From Diaphorobacter sp. HDW4B (GTDB taxonomy: Bacteria; Pseudomonadota; Gammaproteobacteria; Burkholderiales; Burkholderiaceae_C), in NCBI RefSeq assembly GCF_011305535.1, contig NZ_CP049905.1, positions 3,966,001 through 4,030,000 of the forward strand: 64,000 bases of DNA, written 5' to 3'. Every line of letters starts with the position of its first letter. Position 1 is the stretch's first letter. This document shows, in pieces, positions 27,758 to 38,997 of this stretch. A program made the position numbers and the translations under genes. Below the pieces are notes generated by a model that saw nothing but the letters and a program-made list of their open reading frames with translations, made no database searches and was not told where the DNA came from.

Positions 27758-29677
27758 ATGTCCACGAACTCCTACTCCCTGCTGAAGACTGTGAACGACC
27801 CGGCCGATCTGCGCCGGCTCTCGCGCACGGAACTCAAGACGCTCGCCCATGAGCTGCGCGCGTTCGTGCTGGAGAGCGTCTCCAAAACGGGCGGGCATCT
27901 GTCTTCCAATCTCGGCACGGTGGAACTGACCGTGGCGTTGCACAAGGTGTTCAACACACCGGGCGACCGCATCATCTGGGACGTGGGTCACCAGTCCTAT
28001 CCGCACAAGATCCTCACGGGCCGCCGCGAGCGCATGTCCACGCTGCGCCAACTGGGTGGTCTCGCGGGCTTTCCGAATCGTGCCGAAAGCGAGTACGACA
28101 CCTTCGGCACGGCGCATTCGAGCACCAGTATTTCCGCTGCGCTCGGCATGGCGCTGGCTGCCAAGCAAAAGGGTGAAGACCGCTTCGGCATTGCCGTGAT
28201 CGGCGATGGTGCGATGACCGCCGGCATGGCCTTCGAGGCGCTGAACAACGCGGGCGTGGCCGATGCGAATCTGCTGGTCATCCTCAACGACAACGACATG
28301 AGCATCAGCCCGCCGGTGGGTGCGCTCAACCGTTATCTCGCTCAACTGATGAGCGGGCAGTTCTACACCAAAGCGCGCGATGTGGGCAAGCAGGTCCTGA
28401 AGCCCGTGCCGCCGCTGCTCGAACTCGCCAAGCGCCTTGAGCAGCAGGCCAAGGGCATGGTGGTACCCGCCACGCTGTTCGAGAAATTCGGCTTCAACTA
28501 CATCGGCCCGATCGACGGTCACGATCTGGATTCGCTGATCCCCACGCTCGAAAACATCAAGAGCCTGAAGGGCCCGCAGTTCCTGCACGTGGTGACCAAA
28601 AAGGGCCAGGGCTACAAGCTGGCCGAAGCCGATCCGATTGCCTACCACGGTCCTGGCAAGTTCGATCCGGCGGTCGGTCTGGTCAAGCCCGCCACGCCGT
28701 CCAAGCAGACTTTCACGCAGGTGTTCGGCCAATGGCTGTGCGACATGGCGGCCAAGGACCAGCGCCTTGTCGGCATCACGCCCGCGATGCGCGAAGGCTC
28801 GGGCATGGTGGAGTTCGAACGCAAGTTCCCCAAGCGTTATTACGACGTGGGCATTGCCGAGCAGCACGCCGTCACGTTCGCTGCGGGCATGGCCTGCGAA
28901 GGTGTGAAGCCGGTGGTCGCGATCTACTCGACCTTTCTGCAACGCGCGTATGACCAACTGATCCACGACGTCGCGCTGCAGAATCTGCCCGTGGTGTTTG
29001 CGCTCGATCGCGCGGGGCTGGTCGGCGCCGATGGAGCGACGCACGCAGGCGCTTACGACATCTCGTTCGTGCGCTGCATTCCCAACATGAGCATGGCGTG
29101 CCCGGCGGACGAGCGCGAATGCCGCCAACTGCTGACGACGGCCTACGAGCAAGATCATCCCGTGGCCGTGCGCTATCCGCGTGGCTCCGGCGTGGGCGTG
29201 GCACCGCTGGCCGAGCTCGATGGCCTGCCGTTCGGCAAGGGCGAAGTGCGTCGCAAGGCGAGCGTGGTGGCCGATGCTGCCAAGGGACGCCAACGCATTG
29301 CGATTCTGGCGTTCGGCACCTTGCTGTATCCCGCGCTCGAAGCCGCCGAGGCGCTCGATGCCACCGTCGTCAACATGCGCTGGGCCAAGCCGCTCGACAC
29401 GGAACTGTTGCTCGACATCGCCAACACGCACGACGCGCTGGTCACGGTGGAAGAGGGCTGCATCATGGGTGGCGCAGGCAGCGCGGTACTGGAAGCGCTC
29501 AACGCCGCTGGCGTGCTGCGCCCGGTGCTGCAACTGGGCCTGCCCGATGTGTTCGTCGAACATGGCGATCCGGTCAAGCTGCTGTCGCTGCAAGGCCTTG
29601 ATGCCAAGGGCATTCAGGCGTCCATCGAACAGCGTTTCGGCGCGCGCGAAACGGTGGCTGCGTCCAAGGCTGCCTGA
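27758..29677 (+). CDS. dxs: 1-deoxy-D-xylulose-5-phosphate synthase
   Basis: Dxs makes DXP from pyruvate and glyceraldehyde 3-phosphate with thiamine diphosphate, the first step of the MEP isoprenoid pathway. The 639-residue sequence has [16 protein letters not shown], the ThDP/Mg motif [18 protein letters not shown], the central [11 protein letters not shown] and the C-terminal transketolase domain ([13 protein letters not shown]). All catalytic segments are intact. About 107 bp downstream of ispA; a terminator follows. Confidence 0.96.
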   Translation: MSTNSYSLLKTVNDPADLRRLSRTELKTLAHELRAFVLESVSKTGGHLSSNLGTVELTVALHKVFNTPGDRIIWDVGHQSYPHKILTGRRERMSTLRQLGGLAGFPNRAESEYDTFGTAHSSTSISAALGMALAAKQKGEDRFGIAVIGDGAMTAGMAFEALNNAGVADANLLVILNDNDMSISPPVGALNRYLAQLMSGQFYTKARDVGKQVLKPVPPLLELAKRLEQQAKGMVVPATLFEKFGFNYIGPIDGHDLDSLIPTLENIKSLKGPQFLHVVTKKGQGYKLAEADPIAYHGPGKFDPAVGLVKPATPSKQTFTQVFGQWLCDMAAKDQRLVGITPAMREGSGMVEFERKFPKRYYDVGIAEQHAVTFAAGMACEGVKPVVAIYSTFLQRAYDQLIHDVALQNLPVVFALDRAGLVGADGATHAGAYDISFVRCIPNMSMACPADERECRQLLTTAYEQDHPVAVRYPRGSGVGVAPLAELDGLPFGKGEVRRKASVVADAAKGRQRIAILAFGTLLYPALEAAEALDATVVNMRWAKPLDTELLLDIANTHDALVTVEEGCIMGGAGSAVLEALNAAGVLRPVLQLGLPDVFVEHGDPVKLLSLQGLDAKGIQASIEQRFGARETVAASKAA

Positions 29678-29710
29678 GCCGCTACGCGGTTTTCAGACCG
29701 ACATTTTTCC

Positions 29711-29745
29711 AAGCCCGTGTCCGGATTTCGGACGCGGGCTTTTTT
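29711..29745 (+). terminator. Terminator after dxs
   Basis: AGCCCG-GTCCG pairs with CGGAC-CGGGCT around ATTT and ends in T6. The 230 bp that follow, up to dctP, hold no gene; they should contain the dctP promoter, but I see no clear hexamer pair. Confidence 0.9.
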
Positions 29746-29972
29746 GTGTTTGAAATTCGCCAAAACTCAGAATTTGTAGCAACCGAGTACCACACGCAGG
29801 GGAAAACCCGCTGAGGCAGATAGAGACATTTTTCTAGAATTTGCTCACCCATATAGCGTCCAGCGCGTTCCTTATTTACCCAAGGGGACGACGGGCAAGC
29901 GCGATATGAAGTTTGCATCCAAGTTGTTGAACGTTTTCTCGTCACTCAACTTCATCCTCTGGAGATAAATTC

Positions 29973-31052
29973 ATGGATCGTCGTTCCATCATCAAGCAGG
30001 CCGGTATCGCTGGCGTGCTCGCAGCAGGTGTTGCACCCGCAGTGCATGCCCAGGCCACTATCCGTTGGCGCCTGGCATCGAGCTTCCCCAAGTCGCTCGA
30101 CACCATCTTCGGTACCGCCGAAGTGTTCTCCAAGAAGGTCAGTGAAGCGACCGGTGGCAAGTTCCAGATCTCCGTGCATGCAGGCGGCGAGCTGATGCCT
30201 GCTTTCGGCGTGGTGGACGGCGTGCAGAGCGCCTCCGTCGAAATGGCGCATACCGCACCGTACTATTTCTACGGCAAGGACCCCACGTTCTGCTTGGGCT
30301 GCGCAGTGCCATTCGGCCTGAACGCACGCCAGATGACCGCATGGATGTATGAAGGCAATGGCCTGAAGCTGATGCGCGAGTTCTACGCCAAGTACAACAT
30401 CATCAACCTGCCAGGCGGCAACACGGGCGCTCAGATGGGTGGCTGGTTCCGCAAGGAAGTCAAGTCGGTCGCCGACCTGAAGGGCCTGAAGTTCCGTACC
30501 AACCCGTTCGCGGGCAAGGTGCTGGAGCCGTTCGGCGTGATCCCGCAATCCATCCCCGGTGCCGACCTGTACCCCGCGCTGGAAAAGGGCACGATCGACG
30601 CGCTGGAATGGGTGGGCCCGTATGACGACCAGAAGCTGGGCTTCAACAAGGTTGCTCCGTTCTACTACTACCCAGGCTGGTGGGAAGGCGGTCCACAGCT
30701 GGACTTCTACATCAACACCAAGGCCTGGGAAGGTCTGCCGGCCGAGTACAAGGCAATCGTCGAAGCTGCTGCTTCGCACGCGCACGTCACGATGTTGGCC
30801 AAGTACGATGCCAAGAACCCGATCGCCATCAAGCAACTCGTGGGCTCCGGCACCAAGCTGCGTCCGTTCACGCAGGATGTGATGAATGCGGCGTTCAAGT
30901 CGGCGCAGCAGATCTATTCGGATCTGAACAGCAGCAATCCCGAGTGGAAGAAGATCTACCCTGACTACGCGAAGTTCCTGGCTGACCAGAACTCGTGGTT
31001 CCGCTTCACCGAAGGCGCGTTCGACAACTTCATGCAGCGCCAGAAGCTGTGA
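29973..31052 (+). CDS. dctP: TRAP transporter substrate-binding protein, TakP-like
   Basis: This 359-residue periplasmic binding protein begins with a signal having a twin arginine (MDRRSIIKQAGIAGVLAAG, cleavage near VHAQA). The mature part resembles TakP, which binds alpha-keto acids such as pyruvate: RLASSFPKSLDTI, KDPTFCLGCAVPFGLNARQ, NTGAQMGGWFRKE, EKGTIDALEWVGPYDD and YYYPGWWEGGPQL. The residues GGWFR and WVGP are part of the ligand pocket in that family. The matching permeases are on the opposite strand at 32023-34156. GGAG lies eight bases before the ATG. Confidence 0.9.
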   Translation: MDRRSIIKQAGIAGVLAAGVAPAVHAQATIRWRLASSFPKSLDTIFGTAEVFSKKVSEATGGKFQISVHAGGELMPAFGVVDGVQSASVEMAHTAPYYFYGKDPTFCLGCAVPFGLNARQMTAWMYEGNGLKLMREFYAKYNIINLPGGNTGAQMGGWFRKEVKSVADLKGLKFRTNPFAGKVLEPFGVIPQSIPGADLYPALEKGTIDALEWVGPYDDQKLGFNKVAPFYYYPGWWEGGPQLDFYINTKAWEGLPAEYKAIVEAAASHAHVTMLAKYDAKNPIAIKQLVGSGTKLRPFTQDVMNAAFKSAQQIYSDLNSSNPEWKKIYPDYAKFLADQNSWFRFTEGAFDNFMQRQKL

Positions 31053-31086
31053 TTTTTTGATGAGGCTGGAAGGCCTCTTCGGAAAT

Positions 31087-31119
31087 GAAAAAACCGCCGA
31101 TAACCTCGGCGGTTTTTTG
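31087..31119 (+). terminator. Terminator after dctP
   Basis: AAAACCGCCGA pairs with TCGGCGGTTTT around TAACC, with a following T-run. The repeat at 31138 begins right after it. Confidence 0.9.
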
Positions 31120-31137
31120 TTTTTGGGGTTGGTTTTT

Positions 31138-31442
31138 ACGAAGCCTTTGGCTTCGATTGGTGGGTCGTTTTGAGGCGGCAATACAGCCCCTCATGCGTCG
31201 TCGCGAAGCCTTGCCAAGGGCGACTTGTCTCGGGTGAACCCGATGCAGCGCGCCGTGATTCTGGATGAGATGCAAGGCGCAGAACGCAGCAATAGCACCG
31301 CTATTGCGAGGCTCTGCAACGCCGCAGATCGCCGGAATCACGGATGCGATGCGCGGGGACTACCCGAGACAAGTCGCCCCAGTACTGTCTGCGGCTTCGA
31401 CGCCTAGCCTGAGGGGCTGTCTTGCCGTTGTTGGGGTGGTGG
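31138..31442 (+). repeat. Intergenic repeat family 2, copy 3 (interrupted)
   Basis: Same order of conserved words as copies 1 and 2, starting with the CGAAGCC-TTT-GGCTTCG hairpin (31139-31155) shared with copy 2 and ending in GAGGGGCTGTCTTG. The central GTACGAG of the other copies is replaced by an inserted palindromic element (31216-31380). With the terminator it fills the dctP - membrane-protein gap; no gene is visible in it. Confidence 0.8.
31216..31380. mobile_element. Nested palindromic element with 18 bp terminal inverted repeats
   Basis: Perfect 18 bp inverted ends: GGGCGACTTGTCTCGGGT at 31218-31235 against its complement at 31362-31379. Inside are a second pair, CCGTGATTC (31253-31261) / GAATCACGG (31335-31343), and a central hairpin, GCAATAGC-ACC-GCTATTGC (31289-31307). 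The whole could fold into one long stem. It carries no gene. Comparison with copies 1 and 2 of the host repeat marks it as an insertion. Confidence 0.65.
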
Positions 31443-31489
31443 CGTTGGCGTGGTGCGTGCTGCGTAGCTTGTTGTGACGGATTCAGTGC

Positions 31490-32022
31490 TCAGCGTTCAG
31501 TGTTCGGCTGTGCTATTGGCATTCCGCTTTGGTGGCGTACTACGCTTTGGCCGAAGGCGACCAGCAAGTATGGGTCGGCCGAGTTGATCCAGACCATGCT
31601 GCCGTTGCGGCGGCGCACGAGCATGCGGGGGCTGACGATGAATTGCAGCCAGGGCCAGTGGACGATCTTGAAGGTCGCCACTTCGCGGGCTTCGACGCGT
31701 TTGTCCCAGAGCCAGGTTTGGGTGATGGCTCCGTCGCTGTAGTGCGTTTGGCTGAAGACCATCCACCAGCCGACCCACGCGATGACGACGCCAGCGAGTG
31801 CGTAGGTGCTGAGACTGGTGAAGTTCCATTGCGCTTCACGCATGGTGGGCAAGGACCAGAAAGCAAAGGCGGCCAGGGCCGCCACGATGGCTACTGCCAG
31901 CAGGCGAACGAGTGGGGGAAAGGCCTTGCTTTCCCACTCGTCGCTTGCCTGTGTGCTTGCTGCAGGCCCGGTACCTGATTCGATGGCACCGGGCTTTTTT
32001 TCTTCGCTGTCTCCGCTCATCG

Positions 32023-32026
<4 letters not shown>
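31490..32026 (-). CDS. Small membrane protein of the TRAP operon, function unknown
   Basis: The 178-residue protein has a charged, low-complexity N-terminus (about 1-38) and two membrane helices (about 39-60 and 73-92). A C-terminal soluble domain of about 80 residues is rich in beta-strand patterns (TWLWDKRVEAREVATFKIV, MVWINSADPYLLV), resembling bacterial PH-like domains. The ATG overlaps the dctM stop (ATGA), so it is translationally coupled to the TRAP permease. I cannot name the family. Confidence 0.6.
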
Positions 32027-33585
<1,559 letters not shown>

Positions 33586-33616
33586 TGTTGTCTCGTCCTG
33601 AAGGGAGTCGGAGTGC

Positions 33617-34156
33617 TTACTGCACTGGCTTCTCGTAGTGGGTGTTCATTTGGTAGTCGCCCTTGAGGTAGGCGACTCGCTTGATGATTTCGGCAACGCC
33701 TTGCAGAAACATCATGCCGAAGCCCACAGGCAGCAGCAGACCGGCGGGCCAGCGGATGAGACCGCCGATGTTGCCCGACATTTCCTTGGTGACGAACATG
33801 TTCCAGAAGAACGGCCAGGTCAGGTAGGTGAGCAGCGCCATGACCGGCAGCAGAAAGAAGACCAGACCGAAGATGTCGACATAGACCTGCTTGTTGCCGC
33901 GCAGCTTGCCGTAGATGATGTCCACGCGCACATGCTCGTTGAGCTTGAGCACCAGCGGCGCGCCCAGCATCACGGTGGCACCGAACAGGTACCACTGGAT
34001 TTCAAGCCAGGCATTGGAGCTGAGGTCGAGGCCGTAGCGCGAGATGGCATTGCCGGCCGAAATGATCGCCGCCGCCAGCACGGCAACGCCCGCGATCTTG
34101 CTGAGCTTGGTGGACAACCAGTCCACGCCCAGCGCTAGTTTGAGGAGTCCTGACAA
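33617..34156 (-). CDS. dctQ: TRAP transporter small permease (DctQ)
   Basis: The 179-residue protein has four membrane helices and the DctQ segments SSNAWLEIQWYLFGATVMLGAPLVLKLNEHVRVDI, which include the conserved EhvRvDi motif. First gene of the dctQ-dctM-membrane protein operon. The binding protein gene is not in this operon but lies 3' of it in the opposite orientation, with its own promoter and terminator. Confidence 0.9.
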   Translation of the reverse strand: MSGLLKLALGVDWLSTKLSKIAGVAVLAAAIISAGNAISRYGLDLSSNAWLEIQWYLFGATVMLGAPLVLKLNEHVRVDIIYGKLRGNKQVYVDIFGLVFFLLPVMALLTYLTWPFFWNMFVTKEMSGNIGGLIRWPAGLLLPVGFGMMFLQGVAEIIKRVAYLKGDYQMNTHYEKPVQ

Positions 34157-34356
34157 GGGTGTGTCTCCTGTGAATTTGAATTGTTGGAAAAAGCCTGATC
34201 TGGTGAATTGACTTTGGGCGCTGGTGCCGGGTATTGGCCTTTGCGCTGTGTTTCAAATCCTTGTCATGACTGCGACCAGCATGCTTTTTGTAAGAGCAGA
34301 ACCCGTCGAGAAATTGGACAAAAAAGGCAAAAAGGGGTGCGAGGAATCATACATCC

Positions 34357-34403
34357 CACTAGGCGAAATCAAGAAAGCGCAATGATTGGGGTTTCACCTA
34401 GTG
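34357..34403. promoter_or_regulatory. Long inverted repeat upstream of the TRAP operon
   Basis: CACTAGGCGAAA (34357-34368) and TTTCACCTAGTG (34392-34403) match as inverted arms with one mismatch, 23 bp apart, about 200 bp before dctQ. The 354 bp dctQ-modC gap has no gene. The arms may be two regulator half-sites or an RNA hairpin. Confidence 0.4.
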
Positions 34404-34510
34404 CAATGCGCTGATCGCACCATTTGTGTGCGATTTCAACGCTGCCGGGCATGTTTTGTCGTTCGGACGACTGTTTTGCCTGGTCGGTTTTTTGCCGTGC
34501 TCAGTCGGGC

Positions 34511-35617
34511 TTAATCAAGGATCGCCAGGCCTTTGACATGAGCGAACACGTCCTGGCCCGTGGCCAGCATCAGCATGCGTGCCGAGCGCTGCGTGACCCG
34601 TGCAAGCAGCGTGGTGCCTGCGGCGTCCAGACTCACCAGAATCTGGCCGGGGCCTTCTTCGCTCAAGCCGACGACGCGCGCGGGGATGCTGTTGAGAATG
34701 CTGCTGTCATTGAGCGGCGCGAGCGACAGGCTCACATCGCGCGCGGGAATGCGCAGGCGTTTGATCTCGCCCGCTTGGCGCGGCTGATCAGTGGGCAACT
34801 GCAGACGACCGCCGCTGAACTGCAGCGTGAGCAGATGGTCCAGCGCGTCAAACTCGACGACGGTGGCGCTCACCAGCGCACTGGCCGTGTCGGCGTGCGC
34901 CAGCGGCAGATCGAGGCGCGACATCAGCTCGTCGGTCGGGCCGCTTGCCAGCACCTGTCCGGCGTCGAGCAGCACCAGATGCGATGCAAGCCGCGCCACT
35001 TCGTCGGGGGAGTGGCTGACGTAGACCACCGGGATGTCGAGGCTCTGGTGCAGCAGGTCGAGGTAGGGCAGCACCTCACTCTTGCGCTGGGCGTCGAGTG
35101 CCGCGAGTGGCTCGTCCATCAGCAGCACATGCGGGCTGGCGGCGAGTGCGCGGGCGATGGCCACGCGCTGGCGTTCGCCGCCCGAGAGCGTGTCGGGGCG
35201 GCGCTCCATCAGTGGCGCGATGCCGAGCAGTTCAACCGCTTGTTCAAGCGCCACGCGACGCTGCGATTCGGGCGTGCGGCGCAGGCCGTATTCGATGTTC
35301 TGGCGGATGGTCAGATGCGGAAACAGGCTGGCTTCCTGGAACACGTAGCCCAGTCGTCGTTGGTGCGTGGGCAGCCAGACGTGGCGCGCGTCGTCTTGCC
35401 ATACCTGCTCGTTGACGAGCATGTGACCCTGTGCGCGCTCAAGGCCCGCCATGGCGCGCAGGCAGGTAGTCTTGCCGCAACCCGAGGGGCCGAACAGCGC
35501 GCTCACGCCGTGGCCGGGCAGGTCCAGATCGACGTCGAGCGTGAAGTTCGCCCGGGCCAGTCGAAAGCGTGCGCGCAGGCGCTGATCGGTGGTGCTGATG
35601 TTGCTGCTTTGGTTCAT
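34511..35617 (-). CDS. modC: Molybdate ABC transporter ATP-binding protein
   Basis: ModC powers molybdate import. The 368-residue protein has Walker A (GPSGCGKTT), signature LSGGERQR, Walker B (LLMDEPLAALD) and the H-loop in YVSHSPDEV. A C-terminal Mop/TOBE domain (about 295-365) binds molybdate in regulation. ATG at 35617 overlaps the modB stop (ATGA). Last gene of modABC, supplying molybdenum for enzymes such as the xanthine dehydrogenase implied by xdhC. Confidence 0.94.
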   Translation of the reverse strand: MNQSSNISTTDQRLRARFRLARANFTLDVDLDLPGHGVSALFGPSGCGKTTCLRAMAGLERAQGHMLVNEQVWQDDARHVWLPTHQRRLGYVFQEASLFPHLTIRQNIEYGLRRTPESQRRVALEQAVELLGIAPLMERRPDTLSGGERQRVAIARALAASPHVLLMDEPLAALDAQRKSEVLPYLDLLHQSLDIPVVYVSHSPDEVARLASHLVLLDAGQVLASGPTDELMSRLDLPLAHADTASALVSATVVEFDALDHLLTLQFSGGRLQLPTDQPRQAGEIKRLRIPARDVSLSLAPLNDSSILNSIPARVVGLSEEGPGQILVSLDAAGTTLLARVTQRSARMLMLATGQDVFAHVKGLAILD

Positions 35618-36291
35618 GAGCGGGCCTGCGGACGCTGCAGCAGATGAATCGACAACAGCACGATGAACGAGAACACCACCATGCCTGCCGCAAGCCAATG
35701 GGCCTGTGCGTATTCCAGCGCTTCCACATGGTCGTAGATCTGCACCGAGATCACGCGCGTCTGGCCGGGGATGTTGCCGCCGAGCATGAGCACCACGCCA
35801 AACTCGCCCACGGTGTGCGCGAAGGTCATCACCGCAGCGGTGAGAAAGCCATTGCGCGCCATGGGAAAGGCGACGCTGAAAAAGCGGTCGAGCGGCGCAG
35901 CGCCGAGCGTTGCGGCGACTTCCATCGGCCTTTTGCCGAGCGCTTCAAACGCGCGTTGCAGTGGCTGCACGGCAAACGGCAGCGAATACACCAGCGAGCC
36001 GATCAGCAGCCCCTTGAACGTGAACGGCAGCAGCTTCAACCCCATCGATTGCATGAGCTGCCCGACCCAGCCCTGCGGCCCCATCAGGATGAGCAGGTAA
36101 AAGCCGATCACCGTGGGCGGCAGCACCAGCGGCAGCGCGACCACCGCCGAGATCGGCGCACGCCAGCGCGACTGCGTGTGCGCGAGCCACCACGCAAGCG
36201 GCGTGCACAGAATGAGCAGCAAAAGGGTGGTGAGCCCGGCCAGCCGCAGCGTGAGCAGAACGGCTTGCCAGTTTTCGGCGGTGAAATGCAT
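35614..36291 (-). CDS. modB: Molybdate ABC transporter permease
   Basis: 225-residue inner-membrane permease with about five helices and the coupling-loop segment EALGKRPMEVAATLGA that contacts ModC. LPLVLPPTVIGFYLL is typical of ModB. It lies 92 bp after modA and overlaps modC by four bases. Confidence 0.93.
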   Translation of the reverse strand: MHFTAENWQAVLLTLRLAGLTTLLLLILCTPLAWWLAHTQSRWRAPISAVVALPLVLPPTVIGFYLLILMGPQGWVGQLMQSMGLKLLPFTFKGLLIGSLVYSLPFAVQPLQRAFEALGKRPMEVAATLGAAPLDRFFSVAFPMARNGFLTAAVMTFAHTVGEFGVVLMLGGNIPGQTRVISVQIYDHVEALEYAQAHWLAAGMVVFSFIVLLSIHLLQRPQARS

Positions 36292-36383
36292 GCGGTGGCG
36301 GAAGCGGGCGTGAAACGAGGTGCGCTGTCAGAGATGCAGCGCAGTATCCATCATCCCATTGCAGCGTTTGTCGAAAAGCGGGC

Positions 36384-37247
<864 letters not shown>

Positions 37248-37258
37248 TCATTCAGGCC

Positions 37259-38041
37259 ATGCAACGAAAACAAAGCGAACCTTCTTTTGTCGAAGCGCTC
37301 GGCCATGTGCAGTCCGACCGGCGCATCGACATCCTGCGCCAGATCGGCGAACTCGGCTCGATCTCCAAGGCCGCGCGCGCCGTCGGTGTGAGCTACAAGG
37401 CCGCATGGCAGGCGGTGGACACGCTGACCAATCTCTCGGGCGTGGCGCTGCTTGAACGTGTGGTGGGTGGCCGCGGCGGCGGCGGTGCCAAGCTGACCGA
37501 GGCGGGCACGCAATTGCTGGTGGCGGCGCTGGCGCTCAAGAGCGCACGCACGCAGGCCGTGCAGCAGGTGCAAAGTCATGGCCTTGCGCCGGACATGCAT
37601 GCGGAGGCCGCTGCGCGTCTGGCCGTGCGCACCAGCATGCGCAACCAATGGCCGTGCGTCGTGACGGGCATGGACGTGCAGGGCCAGATCGTGATGGTGA
37701 GCTTGCAAGCCGCTGCGTCGGAGCAGTTTCGCGTGCGCGCCCGCATCACCCGCGAAAGCGCCGAATTGCTGGGGCTGCGCAAGGGTATTGCGGTGCAAGC
37801 GCTGTGTAAGGCAACCGCCGTAAAGGCCGCTGCGATGGATGAGGATGTGCTCGGTTTGGAGAACTGTTGGGGTGGGGTGGTGGTCCGGATTTCCCGTGGA
37901 TCGCTGGGGGACGAAATCTCCGCAAAGCTAGGCGGGGACTTGCAGATCGTCGGTTTCTCCGAGCCCGGCGCGGGGCTCAAATCGCGCGCTCGCGTGGTCT
38001 TGCGTGTGGATGATTCGGCGGTCGTGTTGGCGTTGAGTTAA
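37259..38041 (+). CDS. modE: Molybdenum-dependent transcriptional regulator ModE
   Basis: The 260-residue protein has an N-terminal winged helix with SISKAARAVGVSYKAAWQAVDTLTN as recognition region. A tandem of Mop domains (about 125-260) binds molybdate; SRGSLGDEIS begins part of the second. The frame opens at 37232, but the ATG at 37259 gives the shorter, more usual start; this is not certain. ModE with molybdate represses modABC. Confidence 0.92.
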   Translation: MQRKQSEPSFVEALGHVQSDRRIDILRQIGELGSISKAARAVGVSYKAAWQAVDTLTNLSGVALLERVVGGRGGGGAKLTEAGTQLLVAALALKSARTQAVQQVQSHGLAPDMHAEAAARLAVRTSMRNQWPCVVTGMDVQGQIVMVSLQAAASEQFRVRARITRESAELLGLRKGIAVQALCKATAVKAAAMDEDVLGLENCWGGVVVRISRGSLGDEISAKLGGDLQIVGFSEPGAGLKSRARVVLRVDDSAVVLALS

Positions 38042-38067
38042 GGGTTAACGCTGCAATCAAACTGCAG

Positions 38068-38093
38068 AAACGGCGCAAATAGCGCCGTTTTTT
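38068..38093 (+). terminator. Terminator after modE
   Basis: AAACGGCGC pairs with GCGCCGTTT around AAATA and ends in a T6 run. Confidence 0.9.
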
Positions 38094-38225
38094 GCATAGG
38101 CGTAATTACATAGGCATTTCTACCAGTTCCTCCAAATGGAATGCGCACCTAGGATGCGGTGCAACATTACCGAAGGAGACGAAGGTCTGCGGTGCCTATG
38201 ACGGGTGCCGTGTGAACCAGTTGCC

Positions 38226-38996
38226 ATGAGCGACTTCATTCTGGAAACATCCCACCTCACCAAGGAATTCAAGGGTTTCACCGCTGTCAGCGATGTGAAC
38301 CTGTCCGTGCGTCGTGGCTCGATCCATGCGTTGATTGGCCCCAACGGCGCGGGAAAGACCACTTGTTTCAACCTGCTGACCAAGTTTTTGGAGCCCACCT
38401 CGGGCACCATCAAGTTCAATGGTCAGGACATCACCCGCGAAGCACCTGCGCAGATCGCGCGGCGTGGCGTGATCCGTTCGTTTCAGATTTCTGCGGTGTT
38501 CCCGCATCTGACGCTGATGGAGAACGTGCGCCTCGGTCTGCAGCGCAAGCTCGGCAATTCGTACCACTTCTGGCAGAGCGAAAAAAGCCTTGACCAGTTG
38601 AACGGTCGCGCTGTCGAGCTGCTGGGCGAAGTGGGCTTGGCGGACATGGCCGACGAGGTCACCGTGAACCTGCCTTATGGCCGCAAGCGCGCGCTGGAAA
38701 TCGCCACCACGCTGGCCATGGACCCCGAGCTGATGCTGCTCGACGAGCCCACGCAGGGCATGGGCCACGAAGACGTGGACCGCGTCACGCAGCTCATCAA
38801 GAAGGTATCGGCCGGCCGCACGATTCTCATGGTGGAGCACAACATGAAAGTGGTCTCCACCATCGCCGACCGCATCACTGTGCTGCAACGCGGTGCGGTG
38901 CTGGCCGAAGGACCATACGAAGAAGTTTCGAGGAATCCGCAAGTGATGGAAGCCTACATGGGCACAACCGAAGTTGAGTTGCAGGGAGCGCACTGA
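38226..38996 (+). CDS. livG: Branched-chain amino acid-type ABC transporter ATPase (LivG-like)
   Basis: 256 residues with Walker A GPNGAGKTTC, Q-loop region RSFQISAVFPHLT, signature-region LPYGRKRALEIATTLAM (a divergent LSGG replacement, as usual in LivG) and Walker B LMLLDEPTQGM. ATG at 38226 follows the divergent upstream open frame. It is the first gene of a six-gene HAAT-family importer and stops one base before the livF start. Confidence 0.9.
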   Translation: MSDFILETSHLTKEFKGFTAVSDVNLSVRRGSIHALIGPNGAGKTTCFNLLTKFLEPTSGTIKFNGQDITREAPAQIARRGVIRSFQISAVFPHLTLMENVRLGLQRKLGNSYHFWQSEKSLDQLNGRAVELLGEVGLADMADEVTVNLPYGRKRALEIATTLAMDPELMLLDEPTQGMGHEDVDRVTQLIKKVSAGRTILMVEHNMKVVSTIADRITVLQRGAVLAEGPYEEVSRNPQVMEAYMGTTEVELQGAH

Positions 38997-38997
38997 G

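Noticed and set aside
27713-29593. Long minus-strand open frame (626 codons) opposite dxs
   Set aside because: Shadow frame of dxs with no motif or supporting start site.
31138-31442. CRISPR-like or tRNA-like reading of the palindromes at 31.1-31.4 kb
   Set aside because: No regularly spaced direct repeats and no cloverleaf; the inverted pairs are explained by nested repeats.
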